From Neptunomonas japonica DSM 18939 (GTDB taxonomy: Bacteria > Pseudomonadota > Gammaproteobacteria > Pseudomonadales > Balneatricaceae), in contig NZ_AUGR01000015.1 of assembly GCF_000422765.1 (NCBI RefSeq), positions 1-64,000 on the forward strand: a stretch of DNA of 64,000 bases, read 5' to 3'. The first letter of the stretch is position 1. Each line of letters begins with the position of its first letter. This document shows positions 34,864 to 43,163 of this stretch, in pieces. The position numbers and the translations under genes are program-made. A model generated the notes under the pieces. It did not search any database, was not told the DNA's origin, and was given only the letters and a program-made list of their open reading frames with translations.

Positions 34864-36033
34864 ATGAATTTATCCCAGAATAATAGTCAGTTAGTGCCCG
34901 CTGCACTGACCAGTACCAACCTGCCATTATGGAAGCAGGAAGGTGCGGAACCCTTCTTAAGGATTGAGAATATAACTAAGAAATTCGGCGAGTTTTCTGC
35001 AGTCGATAATATCTCGTTGGATATTTATAAAAATGAATTATTTTGCCTACTGGGTGGTTCTGGTTCAGGCAAGAGTACTTTGTTACGGATGTTAGCCGGC
35101 TTTGAAACGCCTACTAGCGGGCGCATTTTGATCGATGGTGTTGATATGTCCGGTATTCAGCCCTGGAAGCGGCCGGTAAATATGATGTTCCAGTCCTACG
35201 CCCTATTTCCTCATCTATCGGTAGAGGAAAATGTTGCCTTCGGGTTAAAGCGAGAAGGTATTGCTCGTAGTGAAGTTAAACAAAGAGTGGGGGAAATGCT
35301 TGAACTGGTGCAGATGTCGCATCTAGGAAAACGTAAACCCCATCAGCTGTCTGGTGGTCAGCGACAGCGTATTGCTCTGGCGCGTTCTCTAATTAAACAA
35401 CCGAAGTTACTGCTTTTAGATGAACCGCTAGGGGCATTGGATAAAAAGCTTCGAGAAGAGACTCAGTTTGAACTGATTAATATTCAGGATGAGCTGGGGG
35501 TTACCTTTGTAGTGGTGACTCACGATCAAGAAGAGGCAATGACCTTATCGACTCGAATCGGTGTAATGAACCATGGTGAGATTGTTCAGATAGCTGAGCC
35601 CCATGATGTTTATGAATATCCGAACAGTCGTTTTGTTGCAGAGTTTGTTGGCTCGGTAAATCTGTTTGAGGGGCGAGTGATTGAAGATGAACCGGACCGC
35701 GTTCGGGTGCAGTCTAAAGAAGCGGGGGGAATGTTGTATGTAAGTCACGGTATTAGCTGTGCGCCTAACCAGAAGGTGCATGTAGCATTGCGCCCAGAAA
35801 AAATTCGTATTAGTAGCAAACAGCCGCCTCAAAATGAAAACTGTATCCATGGTGTGATTGAAGAGATTGCTTATATGGGTAGCCAGTCGGTTTATCGCGT
35901 TCGCTTGGCCAGTGGTATGGAAGTACGGGTAACTCAGCCAAACTTTGCCAGAGATATGGATGAGCGGTTTACTTGGCAAGATCAGGTTTATCTATTTTGG
36001 GAAGTTGGTAGCAGCGTGGTACTAACTTCATGA
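34864..36033 (+). CDS. Polyamine-type ABC importer ATPase (PotG/PotA-like)
   Basis: This 389-residue ATPase drives the importer encoded next to it. The Walker A GGSGSGKST, the Q-loop FQSYALFPH, the signature LSGGQRQRIALARSL, Walker B LLLLDEPLGALD and the switch His in VTHDQEEAM are all intact. A C-terminal TOBE-type domain (about 290-389) includes HVALRPEKIRIS. Its last four bases overlap the start of the first permease gene (ATGA), so translation is coupled. Confidence 0.94.
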   Translation: MNLSQNNSQLVPAALTSTNLPLWKQEGAEPFLRIENITKKFGEFSAVDNISLDIYKNELFCLLGGSGSGKSTLLRMLAGFETPTSGRILIDGVDMSGIQPWKRPVNMMFQSYALFPHLSVEENVAFGLKREGIARSEVKQRVGEMLELVQMSHLGKRKPHQLSGGQRQRIALARSLIKQPKLLLLDEPLGALDKKLREETQFELINIQDELGVTFVVVTHDQEEAMTLSTRIGVMNHGEIVQIAEPHDVYEYPNSRFVAEFVGSVNLFEGRVIEDEPDRVRVQSKEAGGMLYVSHGISCAPNQKVHVALRPEKIRISSKQPPQNENCIHGVIEEIAYMGSQSVYRVRLASGMEVRVTQPNFARDMDERFTWQDQVYLFWEVGSSVVLTS

Positions 36034-36986
36034 GTATTCAAACTGGTGCGGCGTGGGTGGATTTTGCTTCATCTCGGTTGGCGCGATATAAACTTTTCAA
36101 CGGCGTAAATTGGGGGCGTTTTGCTGTTATTTCTGTTCCTACGCTTTGGTTGGGAATATTCTTCTTTGTGCCTTTTCTGGTGGTGTTTAAGATATCCCTG
36201 TCAGAGAGCGCCATCGCTATCCCCCCTTACACGTCACTATTGGATTGGGATCTGGAGGAGGCCTACATCAACATTAAGCTGAACCTGGGTAACTATCTTT
36301 ATCTGTTTGAAGATACTTTTTACCTAGAAGCCTACCTTAGCTCAGTAAAGATCGCCGTTATCTCTACCTTTTTCACTCTGCTAATAGGCTTTCCAATAGC
36401 TTATCTGATCGCTCGTAGTAAGCCTTCAACACGCACACTGTTGCTATCGTTGGTGATTTTGCCATTTTGGACGTCATTCTTACTACGGGTTTATGCCTGG
36501 ATGGGATTATTGAAGAAGAACGGCATCGTTAATGAGTTCTTACTTAATATTGGTATTATCGAGCAGCCTTTGACGATGTTGCAGACTGATTTTGCGGTTT
36601 ACATCGGTATTGTTTATACCTACCTGCCATTTATGATATTGCCTCTTTATACCGCGCTGGAAAAAATGGATATGACGTTGCTGGAAGCCGCGGAAGATTT
36701 GGGGGCTCGGCCTTCGATCAGTTTTTTTCTGATTACAGTTCCGATGGCGGTGCCGGGCATTATTGCTGGCTGCCTATTGGTATTTATACCTGCAGTAGGT
36801 GAGTTCGTTATTCCGGCCCTTCTGGGGGGCTCAGATACACTGATGATCGGTCGGGTACTGTGGGACGAATTTTTTCTCAACAGAGATTGGCCGATGGCCT
36901 CTACTGTTGCCATCGTGATGCTGGTTGTGTTGGTGCTACCCATCATGTTGATCCGTAATAGTCAGGGCAAAGAGGAGGGGGTGTAA
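36030..36986 (+). CDS. Polyamine-type ABC permease, PotH/PotB-like
   Basis: This 318-residue inner-membrane permease has six to seven helices. The EAA loop, which contacts the ATPase, is present as EAAEDLGARPSISFFLITVPM. Loops with VVFKISLSESAIAIPPYT and LLRVYAWMGLLKKNGIVN match PotH. It starts by a 4-base overlap with the ATPase gene and ends overlapping the next permease start by one base. Confidence 0.93.
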   Translation: MSIQTGAAWVDFASSRLARYKLFNGVNWGRFAVISVPTLWLGIFFFVPFLVVFKISLSESAIAIPPYTSLLDWDLEEAYINIKLNLGNYLYLFEDTFYLEAYLSSVKIAVISTFFTLLIGFPIAYLIARSKPSTRTLLLSLVILPFWTSFLLRVYAWMGLLKKNGIVNEFLLNIGIIEQPLTMLQTDFAVYIGIVYTYLPFMILPLYTALEKMDMTLLEAAEDLGARPSISFFLITVPMAVPGIIAGCLLVFIPAVGEFVIPALLGGSDTLMIGRVLWDEFFLNRDWPMASTVAIVMLVVLVLPIMLIRNSQGKEEGV

Positions 36987-37807
36987 TGCAACGCCAATCT
37001 TTGTTTTTAAAAATGACGGCGACACTCGGGTTTATCTTTCTTTATGCTCCGCTGATTGCGCTGATTGTATACAGCTTTAATAAGTCGAAGCTGGTAACCG
37101 TATGGGGTGGCTGGTCGCTGAAATGGTATGGAGAGCTGTTTCGCAATGAACAGATTATTGATGCGGCCTTATTAAGTCTTAAGATCGCTTTTATTAGTGC
37201 TTCATTGGCAGTTGTGCTGGGTACGATAGCGGGGTTGGTGCTGAGTCGCTTTGGGAATTTTCGTGGCAAGTTGATTTTGTCTGGTTGGATTACCGCCCCG
37301 TTAGTAATGCCGGAGGTAATTACCGGCTTGTCATTGTTATTATTGTTTGTTGCGATGGAAGGGGCATTTGGTTGGCCCGCAGGTCGTGGTATTGGCACCA
37401 TTATTATTGCCCACACAACTTTTTGTATGGCCTATGTAGCAGTGGTCGTGCAGTCGCGGCTTTCGCAGCTAGATGACACGCTGGAAGAAGCCGCAATGGA
37501 TCTTGGCGCTAAGCCTGCTTCATTGTTTTTTCTGGTTACTCTGCCATTAATAAAACCAGCGTTAATTTCCGGTTGGCTACTGTCTTTTACCCTATCATTG
37601 GATGACCTGGTAATTGCGAGTTTCGTGTCTGGACCAGGCAACAGTACGCTACCCATGTTGATTTTCTCTAAGGTCCGTCTGGGTGTATCGCCAGAAGTTA
37701 ATGCTTTGGCTACGATTATGATTGCTGTTGTGGCACTTGGCGTCTTTGCCGCAATACTGCAAATGCGTAGGCAGATACGGTTAACTGTGGCTGCAAATCA
37801 AGCTTGA
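36986..37807 (+). CDS. Polyamine-type ABC permease, PotI/PotC-like
   Basis: This 273-residue second permease of the importer has six helices. YAPLIALIVYSFNKSK near the N-terminus and the EAA loop EEAAMDLGAKPASLFFLVTLP are typical of PotI/PotC. SLDDLVIASFVSGPGNSTLP is the family's conserved C-terminal region. It is the last gene of the trx-like/pot operon and is followed by a bidirectional terminator. Confidence 0.93.
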   Translation: MQRQSLFLKMTATLGFIFLYAPLIALIVYSFNKSKLVTVWGGWSLKWYGELFRNEQIIDAALLSLKIAFISASLAVVLGTIAGLVLSRFGNFRGKLILSGWITAPLVMPEVITGLSLLLLFVAMEGAFGWPAGRGIGTIIIAHTTFCMAYVAVVVQSRLSQLDDTLEEAAMDLGAKPASLFFLVTLPLIKPALISGWLLSFTLSLDDLVIASFVSGPGNSTLPMLIFSKVRLGVSPEVNALATIMIAVVALGVFAAILQMRRQIRLTVAANQA

Positions 37808-37865
37808 TTGAAAGTGTTAATAGCTGTTGGTCATACAGATATAGCTGTCAGGCTAACGTTCGGCT

Positions 37866-37897
37866 TAATTAAGCCCTCAGAAACGAGGGCTTAATTA
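37866..37897. terminator. Bidirectional terminator between pot operon and MocR gene
   Basis: The 13-bp perfect stem TAATTAAGCCCTC / GAGGGCTTAATTA has loop AGAAAC. It lies between two convergent genes and has A/T-rich flanks on both sides. Confidence 0.75.
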
Positions 37898-37905
37898 TGG
37901 GGGTA

Positions 37906-39372
37906 TTAGCCGAGCTGGTTTTCAACCAATTTAGCTAAACGTTCTAGCCCTGGTCGAATACGTTCAGTTGCGATAGATGAATAACCTAGCCGGAAACAAT
38001 TCAACGGCGGGGTATTACAGTAGTAATAAATATCACCGGTTTCTATAATAATCCCTTGATCCATCGCTTCCTGTTTCAGCCGGTGGCTGTTGAGTTGCTC
38101 ATCACATTCGATCCAATATGCAGAGCCTCCGAATGCCGGCGGTATTGTCGTATTAGGTAGCAGATCGTTGATACTATCTTTCATGATGTTCCAACGGTTT
38201 TCGTAGACTTCAAGCAAGTTTCGGATGAGTGAGTCATGGTAACCCCGCTCTAAGAATAGCCCGACGGCACGTTGGTTATTCATGGGTGGATGGCGCAGCA
38301 TCATACGGCGAAACTCACGCATTTCTGTGATCAGCTCTTTTGGCGCGACGATATAGCCCATTCGTAATCCCGGAGATAGCGTTTTCGAGAGGCTGCCGAT
38401 ATAGATTACACGTTCATTAGTATCTAGACTTTTCAGGGCAGGAGTCGGATAGGATGAAAAGTTGGTTTCGCACTCATAATCATCCTCAATAATAAGAAAA
38501 TTATCTTCTACTGCGCGTTCAAGAAGTGCTTTACGATTTTCTAACGGCATAGTGACCGTAGAAGGGAATTGATGGCTGGGGGTGGTAAAAATTAGATCGC
38601 ACTCATCAAGCTCGTCATTGACGATCAGACCGTTCGCATCAATATCTAGGCAGCGGGTTTCTGACCCAGTAAATTCTGCCATGCGATTCAGGTCTGGGTA
38701 GCCAGGCTCCTCTAAACCGAATAGCGTATCTTTATTAAGCAATACATTCAGCGTCATATAGAGTGCGTGTTGTGCTCCTACTGTGATGAGGATCTCTTCA
38801 GGCTCAGCCCAGATGCCCCTGCGTGGCAAAACTCTAGAGTGAATCTGTTCTATTAGAAGAGGGTCGTCGGCGTCATAATGATCTGATGACCAAGTTTTTG
38901 CTGCCTGAATCCGTACCGAGTCGAGACAACATTCACGCCAATGGTTGAAGGGAAACATTTCTGGATCCAGCTGGCCGTAGATGAAGGGGTAAGGTGACTC
39001 CTGCCAGAGGCGTTGTTTATTCAGTCTCTTGGTTGTCGGACGAAATTTAAGAAAATGCCCCCAGTCCGGTGTGCCGTTAGTGCTGATTGTTTTCTCTGTT
39101 TTTCCGCAAATATTACCTTTTAGAATAGTAGGGTCAACGTAAAACCCTGCTCGTTCTTTGGAGATAAGGTAGCCATCGGCAATCAGGTCTTGGTAAGCAA
39201 TAATGACTGTATTACGAGAGATCTTCAGCATTTTAGCCAGTTCTCGAGTGGAGGGTAGCTGAACATCTGCAGGGATATGACCTTCAAGAATTGCTTTGCT
39301 GATTTGTGCACGTACCTGTTGCTGCAATGTGGCAGTACTGTCGGGAGAAAGGTGAAAAAGTTGTTTAAACAT
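37906..39372 (-). CDS. MocR/GabR-type regulator (GntR HTH fused to aminotransferase fold)
   Basis: This 488-residue regulator has an N-terminal GntR winged helix (about 12-80: AILEGHIPADVQLPSTRELA, then LKISRNTVIIAYQDLIADGYL) joined to a fold-type I aminotransferase domain that binds PLP as effector cofactor. The Schiff-base Lys330 is in SLSKTLSPGLRMGY, and DDYECE and GAQHAL are present. MocR relatives such as GabR and TauR control catabolism of GABA, taurine and similar amines, so it is the likely regulator of this block. Its own upstream region has a tandem direct repeat of the kind bound by MocR proteins. Confidence 0.92.
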   Translation of the reverse strand: MFKQLFHLSPDSTATLQQQVRAQISKAILEGHIPADVQLPSTRELAKMLKISRNTVIIAYQDLIADGYLISKERAGFYVDPTILKGNICGKTEKTISTNGTPDWGHFLKFRPTTKRLNKQRLWQESPYPFIYGQLDPEMFPFNHWRECCLDSVRIQAAKTWSSDHYDADDPLLIEQIHSRVLPRRGIWAEPEEILITVGAQHALYMTLNVLLNKDTLFGLEEPGYPDLNRMAEFTGSETRCLDIDANGLIVNDELDECDLIFTTPSHQFPSTVTMPLENRKALLERAVEDNFLIIEDDYECETNFSSYPTPALKSLDTNERVIYIGSLSKTLSPGLRMGYIVAPKELITEMREFRRMMLRHPPMNNQRAVGLFLERGYHDSLIRNLLEVYENRWNIMKDSINDLLPNTTIPPAFGGSAYWIECDEQLNSHRLKQEAMDQGIIIETGDIYYYCNTPPLNCFRLGYSSIATERIRPGLERLAKLVENQLG

Positions 39373-39460
39373 GGCGGGCCAGCCTCATTGTTTCCAGATA
39401 TTCTTAAAGCAAAAAACCACCATGCCAAAAGCGGGTGGTGAAGCTATCAAGCCTGTCTGA

Positions 39461-39520
39461 AACGAACGGGTTAATTATTTATTCTGAATAACGTTCGTTG
39501 ATGTAAAAGTTGATGTAAAA
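39461..39520. promoter_or_regulatory. Inverted repeat and tandem direct repeat upstream of the MocR gene
   Basis: AACGAACG (39461-39468) and CGTTCGTT (39492-39499) form a perfect 8-bp inverted repeat. The second arm runs into a perfect 12-bp tandem direct repeat, GTTGATGTAAAA twice (39497-39508 and 39509-39520). The position, about 90-150 bases before the MocR start, suits an autoregulatory operator. MocR regulators such as GabR and TauR are known to bind direct repeats. The rest of 39521-39795 is AT-rich and shows no gene. Confidence 0.5.
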
Positions 39521-39795
39521 AAGGTTTCTTATTTGTGCTGTTATTGAGTAAAAAATACTTTTTGAGATTAGCGTAATTATCGCTATATCTGTTGTCTAGT
39601 AATAGCAGAGGCACCATCTTACCGATCTTTACAGTTTTTTTGGGAGTGTTTTTTTAGTTATTGATTGGCTATGTTAATAAGAATAAGTGAGCTTTGTTAT
39701 CGCCTCAGGCGTTTGTTGTTCTGATTTTACAGTTATCATTACCTATTAAATCGGACTTCAGTGGCTACTTCCATCCGATTTATGAGTGTCGGAAC

Positions 39796-41127
39796 TTAGT
39801 TCATTGCCCTGATCTGCTCTAGCTTGCTTAGGTTGTATGGGCTCTGAGGGCGCGCCATCAGACGCTCATTCACGACTGCCTGAGCCAGTGTCCTGTTGTC
39901 TGAACGGATCGCCGCTTCCAGAAGAGTACGAGCCAGCACATCACGCTGGGCGTGACTTCCGCCAAATTGGGCATTGGTGTTCTTTATAGCCCAGAGTTTA
40001 TTGGCCGCGGTCTGATAGTCACCCTTACCAAAGGCATAGAAGGCTTCGCAGGTTGGCAACCCCGTTTGTATAACCATGGCATGGTTGGTAACGCTACTAT
40101 CGCCATGAATTGCATAGTCTTTCATCTTGTTGAGTAGTGTTTGTGCCGCATTGTCGTTCCCACTGGCAGCATAGGCGAGCATGGCATGGGCGTCATTGAA
40201 CGCATAGAAGAGCTGATCATCTTTTTTCTGCCAAGAATCGCTTAGCTCATATGCTCTATTACCCAAGTCTACGCCCTCTAAGTGAAGCCTCCATAATACT
40301 GAGGATGCATCTACTAAAGCCATCGGGATAGGCTCAATACCCGTCCAGTGTACATATTTGTCATAGAGGTCTACCGCTTCGGCTAACTCGCCAGTTTCCA
40401 ATAAGTACAGGCCCTGATGAATCGCATTGTGTGAAATCATCACATTATCTTGAGACCAATGCTTTTCGTATTCACGCATAAAGTTGGCACCTTCGTTGAA
40501 CTTACTCTGCATCTCGCGGGAGTGAGCAACGGCGTGTATACCCCAGATGTCCTTAGGGTTGATCGTGACGGCTTCCAAAGCTGTTTGTTCAGCCAGCTCA
40601 TAACGCCCCGTTTCTTCTTGGCCGAAGCTTAGCATTCCTAGTAGGAAGCCATAGAGTGGGTGCTCTTTATCCCACTCAGGGAGTACTCGGCAAACTCGAT
40701 CGAGTAGATTTAAGGCATCGCCTAGAAAGAAGTCCAGCTGGTGGCCGCTAAGAAGTGCCATAATATCTAGGGGATATTCGACCAGTATCTGGTCTAATTG
40801 CTGTGACGCTGAACGTAGATCACCTTTAGCCCACGTGGTTAGGGCGGCGATATGCATCCGCTCTCGGCGATTTAGTTGAGACGAGTTAACATGAGCGATA
40901 GCTTGCAGGCTTTGTTCTGTCCATTGCAGGTCATCTTTGTCGGTAGCCCAGAGGTTGATATGACCGTTGAATACCTGACCCATCACAAAACTGGATTCTA
41001 CCTCCAGCATTTTGACGGTGGTAGGTACTGGGTTTTTAAAGTGACATAGCTCCGCTACAGCAATATTGTAAAGATCGAGTGCTTGCTGGTTGTGGACGGT
41101 AACGTCCAAATTTGTCAGGTCTTTCAT
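39796..41127 (-). CDS. TTC38-like tetratricopeptide-repeat protein
   Basis: This 443-residue soluble protein of helical repeats resembles the TTC38 family found in bacteria and animals. Features are a start with an ALDLYNIAVAELCHF helix pair, ALTTWAKGDLRSASQQLDQIL, the HPLYGFLLGMLSFGQEETGRY repeat (about residue 160), WGIHAVAHSREMQ, HNAIHQGLYLLETG and DLYDKYVHWTG. No enzyme motif or signal peptide is visible. TTC38 function is poorly known. Its place between the MocR gene and the APC permease, with shared motif sites in its upstream region, suggests it belongs to the amine-use block. Confidence 0.85.
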   Translation of the reverse strand: MKDLTNLDVTVHNQQALDLYNIAVAELCHFKNPVPTTVKMLEVESSFVMGQVFNGHINLWATDKDDLQWTEQSLQAIAHVNSSQLNRRERMHIAALTTWAKGDLRSASQQLDQILVEYPLDIMALLSGHQLDFFLGDALNLLDRVCRVLPEWDKEHPLYGFLLGMLSFGQEETGRYELAEQTALEAVTINPKDIWGIHAVAHSREMQSKFNEGANFMREYEKHWSQDNVMISHNAIHQGLYLLETGELAEAVDLYDKYVHWTGIEPIPMALVDASSVLWRLHLEGVDLGNRAYELSDSWQKKDDQLFYAFNDAHAMLAYAASGNDNAAQTLLNKMKDYAIHGDSSVTNHAMVIQTGLPTCEAFYAFGKGDYQTAANKLWAIKNTNAQFGGSHAQRDVLARTLLEAAIRSDNRTLAQAVVNERLMARPQSPYNLSKLEQIRAMN

Positions 41128-41245
41128 TACTCGGTTTCCTTTTTTATTTGAATAGCCTTGTCGAGGTAATACCCGGCAGCGATCTCATGCTGTCGGTCAA
41201 CAAATTTCTTCTTGTAGCCAAGGTATCACTGGAATCGAAGTTTAA

Positions 41246-41357
41246 TAGGTCCAGCATCATTGTGTTTTTGTGACAGAGGCCACCGCACGGCTTTCTAAAA
41301 TGCTAAATAATGCGGATGGAACCAACGATGTCGGTTTTAAAGATGCTGTTGGGTCTA
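41246..41357. promoter_or_regulatory. Control region with three G(T/C)TGGnTC(T/C)A sites
   Basis: The gap between the TPR gene (leftward) and the APC permease (rightward) contains TAGGTCCAGC at 41246-41255, TGGAACCAAC at 41317-41326 and GTTGGGTCTA at 41348-41357. The last two face each other with starts 31 bp apart, matching the pair upstream of the thioredoxin-like gene. They lie 120-165 bases before the permease start. Candidate operators for one shared regulator. Confidence 0.55.
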
Positions 41358-41480
41358 AGGTTATTTGTTCTTCACACGTATTTATTTAAAAGGCTAAAAA
41401 CTAGCAGGTTATTTTTTAATAAAAATCAGACAAGGTTTTTAGCAGAGAAAATTAATAAAAATAAATATTGTGAGGACATT

Positions 41481-42908
41481 ATGGATAATAAAAAGATTCA
41501 CCTTTCACGTACGTTAGGTACGTGGGATGTGATGGTCGCTGGTATAGCGTTGGTCGTCGCTGCTAGTACTATGGTTACCGATTTTGCAGGCTTTTTCACC
41601 TTGGGTTGGGGCTTTGTTGTCGCCTTGGTTATAGCTGGTGCAATTAATATGCTGTTGGCAATGTCGGCGGCAGATTTAAGCGTTCGCTATCCCAAAGCGG
41701 GTGCTTTATATGAATATTCTAAAGATCTGTTTTCTGGGCGCCTAGGTGCATTAATCAGTGTATTTGTGGCGTTGTGTTTCTTTATTATGATCAGCTTCGG
41801 CATCTCTGGAGAGATCGCCGCTGGGGGCCATGCTCTGAAAGCGCTGTTTCATTCGGATATCGGGGTGCACTACTTTGTTGGCATTATCGTTGTGCTGGCA
41901 GTGGTTCCAAACCTCTTAGGCGTGAAGGAAGCCGCTTGGGTGAGCGCATTGCTGCTGATTTTTATGTTGGGAATACGTTGGTTCTTTGGTCTAGCCGGTT
42001 TTCTTGGCTGGGGTGAATTTGGTGAATGGTCATCTGCAAATATGGTTCCTGAAGGCGGCGTTCCAGGGTTGTTTGGTGATGGCGGTATTATCATTGTTGG
42101 TTTAGGGTTGGCGATTTGGAGTTTTGTAGGTATTGAGTTTGGCTGTGCTCTAGCGGAAGAGGTCAAGAATCCAGCAAAATCGATGCCTATGGGCTTGATG
42201 TTAGGTATTCTGATTATCTTAGCTACATCCATTATGATGGGCGTCGGGGTAACCGGCACTGCGCCTTTAGAGTTCTGGCAAACCTTGGCTGCATCAGAAG
42301 CAGCTTGTTCAGGTGATTGTCCGCAATTGGCGATTGGCCAACACGCTTTTGGCGCTACTGGTTTTACTTTAATGGCAATTGCCTCTGCTGCTGCAACGTT
42401 GGGTACTGCAACGGTTGCTATTGCAGCTCTTTCTCGTCTGTTGTTCTCTATCGCTCGTGATGGACTATTGTTTGGTGAAACAATTTCCACATCATTTGCT
42501 TATCTTAATCCTAAATCTCATACACCGACTGCCGGTATTTTGCTAACGGCGGTGTTCCTAACAGTACCTTCTATGACAAGTTCTAGTGTTATTGAGTTGG
42601 TATTTAGTGGTGCCTATGTTTGGGTTATTTCCTATGTGATTTTCCATGTCTATTCGTTGCTCGCACGTTACCGTAATGACGGTTCTGTTCCGGCCTTTGG
42701 TGATTGGTACAAAGGGTTTGCTGTTATCGGCGCAATATCTACCATCGTTGCAATCTATTACGCTTTCCTAGGAGGTCATTCAATTTATGGTGTTAAGGCG
42801 CTGATTATGGCCTGTGTATCCTTTGCTATTGCTGTTATATCCGTGGTGATGGCGGAGCGTCGTAAACCTGAAGTTGAAGAAGCGTTGCAGGAAAATGTAG
42901 TTAATTGA
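41481..42908 (+). CDS. APC-family amino acid/amine permease
   Basis: This 475-residue secondary transporter has about 12 helices. The N-terminus LSRTLGTWDVMVAGIALVVA with TDFAGFF, the GALYEYSKDLFSGRLGALI segment in helix 3 and the EEVKNPAKSMP loop are typical of the APC superfamily (amino acid/polyamine/choline). ATG 41481 is chosen because TGAGGA lies just upstream; the frame is open to 41310, but the extra part is low-complexity and crosses putative operator sites. It could import beta-alanine or a related amine, as BauD does in Pseudomonas. That is inference from context. Confidence 0.9.
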   Translation: MDNKKIHLSRTLGTWDVMVAGIALVVAASTMVTDFAGFFTLGWGFVVALVIAGAINMLLAMSAADLSVRYPKAGALYEYSKDLFSGRLGALISVFVALCFFIMISFGISGEIAAGGHALKALFHSDIGVHYFVGIIVVLAVVPNLLGVKEAAWVSALLLIFMLGIRWFFGLAGFLGWGEFGEWSSANMVPEGGVPGLFGDGGIIIVGLGLAIWSFVGIEFGCALAEEVKNPAKSMPMGLMLGILIILATSIMMGVGVTGTAPLEFWQTLAASEAACSGDCPQLAIGQHAFGATGFTLMAIASAAATLGTATVAIAALSRLLFSIARDGLLFGETISTSFAYLNPKSHTPTAGILLTAVFLTVPSMTSSSVIELVFSGAYVWVISYVIFHVYSLLARYRNDGSVPAFGDWYKGFAVIGAISTIVAIYYAFLGGHSIYGVKALIMACVSFAIAVISVVMAERRKPEVEEALQENVVN

Positions 42909-43041
42909 TAGTGGATAAAAATTACGGCAGGTGACACCTGCTGTAATATTTTTATATTTACTGCAGTTCATTACTTAAAGGTTATCTCGTTAGTATTTAC
43001 TCTGATTCCAACTCAATATATTCGATATCAGCATATTGCTA

Positions 43042-43074
43042 GTTGGTATTAAAACCTCTGTGGTGCTGGGTCTA
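43042..43074 (+). promoter_or_regulatory. G(T/C)TGGnTC(T/C)A sites upstream of the aminotransferase
   Basis: GCTGGGTCTA at 43065-43074, followed by AGG as at the permease site, and a weaker GTTGGTATTA at 43042-43051 in the same orientation lie 90-122 bases before the aminotransferase start. The remainder of the 255-base gap shows no terminator or gene. Confidence 0.45.
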
Positions 43075-43163
43075 AGGCCTTTCTTATATCTGAGTAAATA
43101 TAAATATATAGCGCATATAAAAGTGCTCTTCTATTTAGAAGTAATTATGAATAGGTTAGATAA

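Noticed and set aside
41310-41480. N-terminal extension of the APC permease
   Set aside because: The extension is not permease-like, contains putative operator sites, and ATG 41481 has a good ribosome site.
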